From Macrostomum hystrix (taxonomy: Eukaryota; Platyhelminthes; Macrostomidae): a DNA stretch of 64,000 nucleotides. Shown here in pieces: positions 1-10,406 of the stretch. Made by a program: the position numbers and the translations under genes. The first letter of the stretch is position 1, and the number at the start of each line of letters is the position of its first letter. The stretch lies in the NCBI GenBank assembly GCA_950097015.1, contig CATNEN010000004.1, forward strand, positions 62,001 through 126,000, in the 5' to 3' direction. The notes under the pieces were generated by a model. The model had not been told where the DNA came from, made no database searches, and saw only the letters and a program-made list of their open reading frames with translations.

Positions 1-2824
1 CTTCACGCGGAATGTGGCATTGCGCGACTGCACCGCCCAGTCGGCATAGTCTGGCGTGAACGGCAGGTGAAGCCGGCGGTAGCAGTTCAAGGTTGGCGAG
101 GTCAGCGCCGCGATGGCTGGCGAGTGATGGATGAGGCCGGCTAGCCAGTGCCGCATCACGGCCGACATTTTGCGCTCATCGGTCGAGTCGAAGAATGCGT
201 TTGTGCTCCGATCCAGAGACCACAGCGAATGATTGAAGTGCAGCCCGCTGCCAGCTTCATCGGCGCAGGGCACCGCCATGAATGAGACTATGTAGCCGTG
301 GTTTGAGGCCACCTGGAAACCAGGTAATTGGGAAACTCGATTTAGAGTGATCAGTTCACTAGTCTGACTGTTTGGAGTGATCAGCTCATTCGTGTGACTG
401 TTTAGAGTGATCAGTTCACTTGTTTGACTGTTTGGAGTGATCAGTTCACTCGTGGGACTGTTTGGGGTGATCAGTTCACTCGTGGGACTGTTTGGGGTGA
501 TCAGTTCACTCATGGGACTGTTTGGGGTGATCAGTTCACTCGTGGGACTGTTTGGGGTGATCAGTTCATTCGTGTGACTGATTAGAGTGATCAGTTCATT
601 CGTGGGACTGTTTGGGGTGATCAGTTCATTCGTGTGACTGTTTAGAGTGATCAGTTCCCTTGTTTGACTGTTTTGAGTGATCGGTTCACTTGTGAGACTG
701 TTTGGAGTGATCAGTTCATTCGTGGGACTGATTGGAGTGATCAGTTCATTCGTGTGACTATTTGGAGTGATCAGTTCACTAGTGTGACTGTTGGAGTGAT
801 CAGCTCACTTGTGGGACTGTTTGGAGTGATCAGCTCACTTGTTTGACTGTTTGGAGTGATCAGTTCACTCGTGGGACTGTTTGGGGTGATCAGTTCACTC
901 GTGGGACTGTTTGGGGTGATCAGTTCATTCGTGTGACTGTTTAGAGTGATCAGTTCACTTGTTTGACTGTTTGGAGTGATCAGTTCACTTGTGAGACTGT
1001 TTGGAGTGATCAGTTCATTCGTAGGACTGTTTGGAGTGATCAGCTCACTAGTCTGACTGTTTGGAGTGATCAGCTCACTAGTCTGACTGTTTGGAGTGAT
1101 CAGCTCACTAGTGTGACTGTTTGGAGTGATCAGCTCACTAGTCTGACTGTTTGGAGTGATCAGCTCACTAGTGTAACTGTTTGGAGTGATCAGCTCACTA
1201 GTCTGACTGTTTGGAGTGATCAGCTCACTTGTGGGACTGTTTGGAGTGATCAGCTCACTTGTGGGACTGTTTGGAGTGATCAGCTCACTTGTGGGACTGT
1301 TTGGAGTGTTTGGTTTTAACCACAACCGCAATCTACTATTTATGTAGTCAATCAAATATGTGTTCCCACCTGTTTGACAATGTCCCTATACAGGAAGCCC
1401 TCGTCAGGTCCGCGGATGCCCCACCGCGGTGCCATGGTGACCTCCATCTGGCCGCAGCCGTACTCCGTGTGCAGCGCCTCAACGGACAGACCGGCCGAAT
1501 GCAGCGCCGAGTGAATGTCCAGCAGCAGTGGCTCGTATTTGTGGGCCAGAATGCTGCAGTAGGGATCCACGCGGCTCTCTTGCCAGGTGTAATCCCCACC
1601 GGCCTCCTGCGGATCAGGTTTCATGCGACGGGAACAGTTTGCGGGACGAAATCCTATATAGTCCCGTGCCATCCAATCCCATCCCATCCCATCCCATCCC
1701 ATCCCATCCCATCCCATCCCATCCAATCCAATCCCATCCCATGCCATCCAATCCAATCCCATCCAGTCCAACCCCATCCCATCCCATTCAATCCCATCCA
1801 ATCCCATCCAATCCCATCCCATCCAATCCCATTCCATTCCATCTCATCCAATCCCATCCAATCCTATCCAATCCCATCCCATCCAATCCCATTCCATCCC
1901 ATCCAATCCCATTCCATCCCATCCTATTCCATCCCATCCCATCCCATACCATCCCATCCAATCCCATCCCATCCTATCCAATCCCATCCCATCCAATCCC
2001 ATCCAATCCCATCCAATCCCATCCAATCCCATCCAATCCTATCCCATCCCATCCCATCCCATCCCATCCAATCCCATCCCATCCTATCCCATCCCATCCC
2101 ATCCAATCCCATTCCATCCCATCCAATCCCATTCCATCCCATCCTATTCCATCCCATCCCATCCCATACCATCCCATCCAATCCCATCCCATCCTATCCA
2201 ATCCCATCCCATCCAATCCCATCCAATCCCATCCAATCCCATCCAATCCCATCCAATCCCATCCAATCCTATCCCATCCCATCCCATCCCATCCCATCCA
2301 ATCCCATCCCATCCCATCCCATCCCATCCCATCCCATCCCATCCCATCCCAGCCACCTTCGGCTTGAGGAACAGGCGCCACTCGAGCTCAACAGCGCTGA
2401 GCATGGCCAGTCCGTGGCCGGCAAGTCTCTCCAGCTGCTTCTTGACTGCATTCCTGGGATCGAAGGACACTGCGGTGCCGTCGTGCCAGGCGGAGCCACA
2501 GATCACCTGGCCGATGCGGGCCTTGCCGTCGGGACCGGGCGGACAGCGGGACCAGCTGGCCAGGTGGAATGAGTCCGGGTCAGGCAGCATTGAGCAGTCC
2601 GGGTAGCCGTTGTCAACCACCCACTCGACCTTCGGAGCGAAGCTGCTGCAGGACAGGGAGAGCACAGCCGAGCAGCAGTCGCGTCCGCCTCGACGAACGA
2701 AGCCGCGGCACATGGCACCGGGGATCAGCTTGAGGCGGGCGTTGCCGTTCATGTCCGGAAACACCCAGCGCACTAGCGTCAGGGACTCGCATTTGCGCAG
2801 AAATTCTTCCATATTACTTTCCAT
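1..2824 (-). CDS. LGSN: Lengsin-like class-I glutamine synthetase family protein (3' end beyond window)
   Basis: Three exons resolved: 2357-2824, 1370-1606 and 1-312, all joining in phase 0 with GT-AG borders, giving 339 residues before the window ends. Exon 1 holds the N-terminal beta-grasp part (VRWVFPDMNGNARLK; YPDCSMLPDPDSFHLASW). Exon 2 holds the catalytic-barrel segment with GCGQMEV, and exon 3 holds AGSGLHFNHSLW and WLAGLIHHSPAIAAL. The order and spacing match the GS-I-like branch that includes vertebrate lengsin, not the usual animal GS-II enzyme. The Glu of GQMEV and the GSG-x-H motif are kept, but the NxxH stretch that normally follows GQxE is replaced by TMAPRWG, so glutamine synthesis is doubtful; lengsin itself is a non-catalytic lens protein. 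The start is taken as the first Met; a second Met lies four codons on. A 3' splice-like ctactgtcag just upstream may mark a further 5' exon. Both introns are filled by tandem repeats. Confidence 0.85.
330..1317. repeat. 30-bp minisatellite in lengsin intron 2
   Basis: About 33 copies of a 30-bp unit containing gactgtttggagtgatcag followed by ttca/ctca and a variable gtg/gtt end. Each unit carries the palindrome TGATCA. The array occupies almost the whole intron (313-1369). Because 30 is a multiple of three, both strands show long artificial open frames with ten-residue repeats. Confidence 0.95.
1670..2350. repeat. CCATC-type 5/10-bp satellite in lengsin intron 1
   Basis: Roughly 680 bp of ccatc/ccaatc pentamers with occasional variants (ccatt, cctat). 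On the gene's sense strand it reads GGGAT with frequent G triplets. It starts only about six bases inside the intron from the 5' splice site. Long open frames in all phases are by-products. Confidence 0.95.
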
Positions 2825-2899
2825 CTTACTGACAGTAGGCTGTCCTGCGTGTGCGTGCGTTTTTCGGCTTTTGATGAATATCCTAATCCCAGCTAACTT

Positions 2900-3478
2900 A
2901 AGATCCCAATTCTTACTTGAGATCCCAATTCTTACTTGAGATCCAAATTCTTACTTGAGATCCCAATTCTTACTTGAGATCCAAATTCTTACTTGAGATC
3001 CCAATTCTTACTTGAGATCCAAATTCTTACTTGAGATCCCAATTCTTACTTGAGATCCCAATTCTTACTTGAGATCCAAATTCTTACTTGAGATCCAAAT
3101 TCTTACTTGAGATCCCAATTCTTACTTGAGATCCAAATTCTTACTTGAGATCCAAATTCTTACTTGAGATCCCAATTCTTACTTGAGATCCCAATTCTTA
3201 CTTGAGATCCCAATTCTTACTTGAGATCCCAATTCTTACTTGAGATCCCAATTCTTACTTGAGATCCAAATTCTTACTTGAGATCCCAATTCTTACTTGA
3301 GATCCCAATTCTTACTTGAGATCCCAATTCTTACTTGAGATCCAAATTCTTACTTGAGATCCAAATTCTTACTTGAGATCCAAATTCTTACTTGAGATCC
3401 CAATTCTTACTTGAGATCCCAATTCTTACTTGAGATCCCAATTCTTACTTGAGATCCCAATTCTTACTTGAGATTCCA
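2900..3478. repeat. 19-bp minisatellite
   Basis: About 30 copies of cttgagatcccaattctta, with a common c-to-a variant (atccaaatt). It lies just upstream of the lengsin start, so it could sit in a 5' intron or in the promoter region. Confidence 0.95.
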
Positions 3479-4105
3479 ACTTGGGTTAGTTTCAGAGATT
3501 AATCATCTAGATAAGGATGAAAGCAGAGAAGTTGGGACAGAGGCACAATGAACGATTTGTATCTGCATATAATTTCACTTTAAAGTGCGTTGCAATTTTC
3601 AAAAGCGGTACGTAGTATTTTGTTATTTCTGGTTTTAAAAAACACTGGAGCCAGATATTTCGCGAATACCATCCTTGCTACACAGCTAATATATCAACTT
3701 CACAAAAAATCTAAAAACTGTTAGATTGGCAGCGGAAAACAGAAATTTTGTAACAGGCTCGCGACCTCAGTAAAGCAGTTACTGTTGTGTGATGCATTTT
3801 TTTGGCAAACCGGCTCATGCGACAATTGGGATTCGAGTTTGAGCCGGAAATCTATAAAAAGTGTGTCTGCTATACTGTGAAGAGCCAGTGAAATTTGAAC
3901 AAAATTTGTGCCAATTTTCTACTTTCAAAATGTGAATCCAGCGCTCTATGAGATCAAGCTGATGATGAGCATTCAAATTTTGGCAAGTTAAATTGCTGTC
4001 AGCATATTGACAAACTGAGAGAGTATGATGAAATGTAGATTTTCTAATAACTACTGATTGGTTATAATTGGTTAACCTTTTGAACTATATTTTTACCATC
4101 TACAT
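3479..4105. other. Non-coding stretch between arrays
   Basis: AT-rich single-copy-looking DNA. I see no exon, RNA gene or mobile-element hallmark on either strand. Confidence 0.6.
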
Positions 4106-5195
4106 CATGATGCATCTGTAGACATTGATAGTTGCTGATAGATGATGCATCTATAGACATTGATAGTTGCTGATAGATGATGCATCTATAGACACTGATA
4201 GTTGCTGATAGATGATGCATCTATAGACATTGATAGTTGCTGATAGATGATGCATCTATAGACATTGATAGTTGCTGATAGATGATGCATCTACAGACAT
4301 TGATAGTTGCTGATAGATGATGCATCTTTAGACACTGATAGTTGCTGATAGATGATGCATCTATAGACATTGATAGTTGCTGATAGATGATGCATCTATA
4401 GACATTGATAGTTGCTGATAGATGATGCATCTATAGACATTGATAGTTGCTGATAGATGATGCATCTACAGACATTGATAGTTGCTGATAGATGATGCAT
4501 CTTTAGACACTGATAGTTGCTGATAGATGATGCATCTATAGACATTGATAGTTGCTGATAGATGATGCATCTATAGACATTGATAGTTGCTGATAGATGA
4601 TGCATCTATAGACATTGATAGTTGCTGATAGATGATGCATCTACAGACATTGATAGTTGCTGATAGATGATGCATCTATAGACACTGATAGTTGCTGATA
4701 GATGATGCATCTATAGACACTGATAGTTGCTGATAGATGATGCATCTACAGATATTGATAGTTGCTGATAGATGATGCATCTATAGACATTGATAGTTGC
4801 TGATAGATGATGCATCTATAGACACTGATAGTTGCTGATAGATGATGCATCTACAGATATTGATAGTTGCTGATAGATGATGCATCTATAGACATTGATA
4901 GTTGCTGATAGATGATGCATCTATAGACATTGATAGTTGCTGATAGATGATGCATCTATAGACACTGATAGTTGCTGATAGATGATGCATCTACAGATAT
5001 TGATAGTTGCTGATAGATGATGCATCTACAGACATTGATAGTTGCTGATAGATGATGCATCTACAGATATTGATAGTTGCTGATAGATGATGCATCTACA
5101 GACATTGATAGTTGCTGATAGATGATGCATCTACAGACACTGATAGTTGCTGATAGATGATGCATCTACAGACACTGATAGTTGCTGATAGATAG
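4106..5195. repeat. 35-bp minisatellite with 175-bp higher-order period
   Basis: About 31 copies of a 35-bp unit built around gatagatgatgcatct and gacattgatagttgct. Each unit holds the 8-bp palindrome GATGCATC. Variant units (ctaca, cttta, cacTga) recur so that the blocks 4221-4430 and 4396-4605 translate identically, an offset of exactly five units (175 bp). Confidence 0.95.
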
Positions 5196-5822
5196 TGCAT
5201 TCCCGCAGACTTGCAATGTACTGATTTAGTTACAATACGAAAATATCCTAATAAAAAAACTGATAGGATAAGCTTACCTGCTTTGATGACGCAAAGAAAA
5301 GAAATTAAAGAAGAAAGCTAATCAGTGACAATTTTCACAAGCAGAGCGAATAGCTATTTCTGTCTATCTATATTTATAGTTAGAATCGGCTGCATGTGAA
5401 ATTACGGTACAGTGCGAGCCAGTTGGCAGCCTAGCGAAACCCCACTCCTTGCCTGACACTCCCACTTTGTCCTGACCCCAATGCAACCCCAACTTGGGTA
5501 ACGTTGTGCGGCAAGTTAATTTTTTTAGGCAGGGAACCAATGCCGGCTGTTCAGGAAAATGTCTTATCAACAGGCGAACGGTCCAACCCCACCTCCGCCT
5601 TAGCAAAAATGCAAACCTCTCAGTTCTGTTCGGATAGCGATCAGGGCCTTGTACAGATCTTGTGCGAGCGCGCAAGCGTAGCTTAGCGGGCTGGCAAAGT
5701 GCAAGCATTAATCTCCTGCTTGGAGACAAACTTATAGGCTAAACAATACAATAGTTCTGTCACTCTCCGAGGGACAAGATTTAGCTTGGCTGCAACAGTT
5801 ATTTGCAACTGAGGTACGCATA
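5196..5822. other. Non-coding stretch between arrays
   Basis: No convincing coding exon. Open frames at 5364-5729 lack family features and splice context. Confidence 0.5.
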
Positions 5823-6205
5823 TTAGATAGAGGTAGGGTGGCTAGATAGATATAGGGATGGCAGACAGATGCAGGGGTGGTAGATAGATGTACAAATGGT
5901 AGATGGTACCATTTGTAGGGTGGTAGATAGATAGATGTAGGGATGGTAGATAGATATAGGGATAGTAGATAAATACGAGTACAAGGATTCTAGATAGATG
6001 TTGGGATGGCAGATAGATGGTAGATAGATGTAGGGATGGTAGATAGATATAGGGATAGTAGATAAATACGAGTACAAGGATTCTAGATAGATGTTGGGAT
6101 GGCAGATAGATGGTAGATATATGTAGGAATGGTTGATAGATTGTAGATAGTTGCAAGGGTGGTAAATAGATGGCAGATAGATGTAGAGATGGTAGATAGC
6201 TCGTA
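5823..6205. repeat. About 19-bp GATA-rich minisatellite
   Basis: Units resemble gatagatgtagggatggta. A larger block containing acgagtacaaggattctaga is present twice, about 93 bp apart, showing a segmental duplication inside the array. Confidence 0.9.
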
Positions 6206-6784
6206 TATTCCAGTAGACTTCGCTGCAACGATAAGGACTCTAATTACTAATTCAAGGTTGAGAAATTGTTTGCTCTGGATTCAACTGCTGGGGCTTGCCA
6301 AAAATGTACTTTTACGGCAAGGCGATCGGCGAGAAGCGTGGAGTCAATATGAAGTCCGAAAGTGTAGATTTGAGTATACGAGAGTCGAAAATTGAATTCA
6401 TTTTCCTCGGGCCCATCATATCACATTTAGCAACTCCTTTTTAGTTATAAGGCCTGCGGTAGTAAGGCATTCTAATGCAACTAGCGTATATGGCAACTTC
6501 TGCAGTTAAGTCGAGAAATCCAGTTTTGATTTCTGTGACAGGCTTGGCGAGAAATTAATTCTAGCATTAGAGATGTTAGCGCTGAAACATTTTCAGAGAA
6601 ATTAAATAAATTTCTCTGGGGCCCGTTTATGTGCCACTGCACAGAAACATTGCTACAATATAGAATGCTTACTGTTTCTGCTTCTACCTCGTAATTTTAT
6701 TCGCAAGCAGTTTTCAAATCAGAATTGTAGGAATTTTCGGCCGAATGTAGGTTTACGAATCATAGCACAATATCTAGTTGTAGA
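6206..6784. other. Non-coding stretch between arrays
   Basis: Nothing recognisable on either strand; AT-rich. Confidence 0.5.
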
Positions 6785-7192
6785 TAATTACTTAGCGATC
6801 CTGAATACCTAGATATAGATACCTAGATATACCTGGCTACAGATAATCTACATGGCTTTAGATAATCTACCTGGCTACAGATAATCTACATGGCTTTAGA
6901 TAATCTACCTGGCTACAGATAATCTACCCGGCTACAGATAATCTACATGGCTTTAGATAATCTACATGGCTACAGATAATCTACCTGGCTTCAGATAATC
7001 TACATGGCTTCAGATAATCTACGTGGCTACGGATAATCTACCTGGCTTCAGATAATCTACTTGGCTTCAGATAATCTACCTGGCTTCAGATAATCTACCT
7101 GGCTTCAGATAATTTACCTGGCTACAGATAATCTACCTAGCTACAGATAATCTACCTGGCTTCAGATAATCTACCTGGCTACAGATAAACAA
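6785..7192. repeat. 19-bp minisatellite
   Basis: About 20 copies of cttcagataatctacctgg, with catgg/cctgg and ctacag/ctttag alternatives. Confidence 0.95.
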
Positions 7193-7808
7193 CCAGGCTG
7201 TGTGTTACCAACAGTTTTGTCTTTTGAGTTGCCTGGACTGTCGTCCTAATTTGTTTTTTCTTCAGAAACGCACTCAGCATCCCGCAGTGTGGCAAATATT
7301 TTCACTACCTCGGTAAAGCACAGATCCACGGCTACTGTTAAGATAAAAGCACTTCTAAGAAACTGCGTACAATTATTATGCAAAGGAGAGATGATAAACT
7401 CCGATGCGACTCAAAGACCAACCCGGCTGAGCATGCACAGAAAGGCCGGCAGAAATAGCAAATTAACCCCTTTCGCCTCGGGAACTAATTAACCTGGCAT
7501 AGCCACTCGAAAGATGATGAGGCAGTTGCCGCTGAGAACTGCAGATTAAACTGATAAGAGCAAAGAGGCTGCTGCAAGCTGCATCTTCACATTCTTTTCT
7601 TGTTGCAGAAATAATAAAAAAGAAGCAAACTTTCTCTCAGAAACCATTGTGCATTCACTGCCTTGCTAGCAAAACAGTTTTCAGAGTAGGCGCGGCTTTC
7701 ATACTCGTACTAAAGATGCCGCACTCCGTGTATTTCGCTAATTACTTTTATGGGCTCGTGAATACATTCAAATTGATAACTCTTACTATTCACTTCCAAA
7801 ACTTAGGT
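7193..7808. other. Non-coding stretch between arrays
   Basis: Short open frames only (for example 7289-7492 and 7647-7841). They have no recognisable domain, and I do not support them as genes. Confidence 0.5.
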
Positions 7809-8728
7809 AAAATTTCAGGGATCCAGCTGTTCCTTCAGTGACATTTCAGGGATCCAGCTGTTCCTTCAGTGATATTTCAGGGATCCAGCTGTTCCTTCAG
7901 TGACATTTCAGGGATCCAGCTGTTCCCTCAGTGACATTTCAGGGATCCAGCTGTTCCTTCAGTGATATTTCAGGGATCCAGCTGTTCCTTCAGTGACATT
8001 TCAGGGATCCAGCTGTTCCTTCAGTGACATTTCAGGGATCCAGCTGTTCCTTCAGTGACATTTCAGGGATCCAGCTGCTCCTTGAATGACATTTCAGGGA
8101 TCCAGCTGTTCCTTCAGTGACATTTCAGGGATCCAGCTGTTCCTTGAATGACATTTCAGGGATCCAGCTGTTCCTTCAGTGACATTTCAGGGATCCAACT
8201 GTTCCTTCAGTGACATTTCAGGGATCCAGCTGTTCCTTCAGTGACATTTCAGGGATCCAGCTGTTCCTTCAGTGACATTTCAGGGATCCAGCAGCTCCTT
8301 CAGTGACATTTCAGGGATCCAGCTGTTCCTTCAGTGACATTTCAGGGATCCAGCTGTTCCTTGAATGACATTTCAGGGATCCAGCTGTTCCTTCAGTGAC
8401 ATTTCAGGGATCCAGCTGTTCCTTCAGTGACATTTCAGGGATCCAGCAGCTCCTTCAGTGACATTTCAGGGATCCAGCTGCTCCTTCAGTGACATTTCAG
8501 GGATCCAGCTGTTCCTTCAGTGACATTTCAGGGATCCAGCTGTTCCTTCAGTGACATTTCAGGGATCCAGCTGTTCCTTCAGTGACATTTCAGGGATCCA
8601 GCTGCTCCTTCAGTGACATTTCAGGGATCCAGCTGTTCCTTCAGTGACATTTCAGGGATCCAGCTGTTCCTGTATCAGTGACATTTCAGGGATCCAGCTG
8701 TTCCTGTATCAGTGATATTTCAGGGAAT
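7809..8728. repeat. 31-bp minisatellite with GGATCC core
   Basis: About 29 copies of a 31-bp unit combining tgacatttcagggatccag and ctgttccttcag. Variants: tgctcc, cagctcc, ttgaatg; the last units carry a small insertion (ctgtatcagtg). Confidence 0.95.
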
Positions 8729-9690
8729 TAAAATATTAGCACAAGAAACTAAAAACGTTGAAAACGCTAGGACAGAAAACAAGGACAAATATATAGTTAA
8801 TCTTAGATAAAACCTGGCGGACACTACTTGCAGCAGCAGTAGTGGTGGTTTCGCTTTAAAAGGGACTAAATTTTAACAGAAACAATCGACATTGTCTTAA
8901 ATGCACGCGCTAAAGTAATAGAAAGAACACACGAACTGTACGCTTTGTCTCCCCAGCTAATAAACAAAAAATAATGATACAGTGAAACAGCAAACACTTT
9001 GATTGTTTTAAGTATCGAAACAAACATGCGCCCTATTTTAAAAATAATTTAATTATCTTAACGACTTTTCTTCAATAAACTGAATTGTACCGCATTGTAA
9101 AGAAATGAATAAAATATAAATATAAATATCGGCTTCAAGAGCCACAACAGCAGAAACAAGACTGCTCGAAAGAAGAAGTAATAAGAAAACTGCTAGAAAA
9201 AATGTTTGAAAGCACGCATTAAAAAGCAATTACATTGTTTATAATTTGCTAGTTAAAAACACACGATTGAAAGTTTAAAGGACCAACGGTCAGACAGACA
9301 GGAGTAGATAACTAGGACAGAAAATCCGATGCTACTCTTCTGCTACTACTGACGAGTAGCAATGTAAGCGACTGAGCTTCAATCAAGTTTCGCCCATCAT
9401 TACAAACGGAAAAATAAAAATTGCAACTGTTTAATAAAGCAAAGAGAAATTTACAACAGGCAATAGACAGACTCTGGCTTATTTACAGCAGTTATAATGC
9501 AATGTAAAAGTCAATCTGGGTGTTAAACAATGAACAAATTTGGATAGATAATATTTTAAAAGAGAGGCAATTACTCACATAGCTCATGCAGAAAAACTAA
9601 CAAAAAGTCCTTAACAAAAATTTCTCGATAGTAAAGCTGGTTCTGTTTATTTAGAGCCACTAATATTCAATCCATTTTGCAAGGTAGAGC
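8729..9690. other. Long AT-rich non-coding stretch
   Basis: No gene seen. Several aataaa hexamers occur, as expected in AT-rich DNA, and cannot be assigned to a transcript. Confidence 0.5.
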
Positions 9691-9865
9691 GTTCGGTGGT
9701 GAATAGGAGTTGTTAGGTGGCTTTGTGAAGTGAGGTGGCTAGGCGGAGTGAGGTGGCTAGGTGAAGAGAGGTGGCTAGGCGGAGTGAGGTGGCCAGGCGC
9801 AATAAAGTGGCTAGGCGGAATGAGGTGGCTAGGCGGAGTGAGGTGGCTAGGTGGAGTAAAGTGGA
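9691..9865. repeat. 18-bp minisatellite, copy A
   Basis: About nine units of gtggctaggcggagtgag. Closely related in sequence and identical in period to the array at 10250-10350. Confidence 0.9.
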
Positions 9866-10244
9866 CGCGTAGGAGAGAAGAACAGAACAAACACGCAAAT
9901 ATTTGAGCTTTTGTCAGCAATAACCGCTCCGCAGAATAGTCTGATTAAGACAACAGAACGTCAGGAAATAAACTTAGATAGTACAATTTTAAAAAGTTTC
10001 GCCTAAGAATTTTCATTTAAATGTTGCCACGTTTTTTTCTGCAAAGAATAGTAAAACAAGTATGCCAGAAAAAAGGAATAAAAAGCCGAAAATTCCGATT
10101 AAAATCTGAAAATTATAATCTTAGGTTACATAAAACACGTCTAAACGCGATATTGTAGGCATTCAAAAAGGGCGACGTAAAAAAATTAGTTGAGAAACCT
10201 GCAACAACAAAAAGAATGGTAGGTTGGTAATTATAAAAGGTTAC

Positions 10245-10350
10245 GTAAGTAGATGGAGTGAGGTGGTTATGCGTAGTGAGGTGGGTAGCTGGAGTGAAGT
10301 GGGTAGCCGGAGTGAGGTGGGTAGCCGGAGTGAGGTGGGTAGGACGAGGG
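10245..10350. repeat. 18-bp minisatellite, copy B
   Basis: About five to six units of gtgggtagccggagtgag, the same 18-bp family as 9691-9865. It lies just downstream of the Suv4-20 stop codon, so it may be part of that gene's 3' UTR. Confidence 0.9.
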
Positions 10351-10406
10351 TAGGTGGATTTTATGATAAACACGCAATAGTGGGGAGCCCTTCTACAGGC
10401 CAAAGT

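Noticed and set aside
771-1355. 194-codon minus-strand frame and a plus-strand partner over the 30-bp array
   Set aside because: Both are products of a period divisible by three inside a confirmed intron of the lengsin-like gene.
1670-2350. Telomere-like repeat
   Set aside because: GGGAT pentamers differ from the animal TTAGGG motif and lie inside an intron.
1289-2572. 427-codon frame rich in SHPIPSHPI
   Set aside because: It runs through the CCATC satellite and antisense to real lengsin exons; no independent evidence of coding.
4106-5195. Possible CRISPR array (35-bp repeats)
   Set aside because: The units are directly adjacent without spacers, and the genome is eukaryotic.
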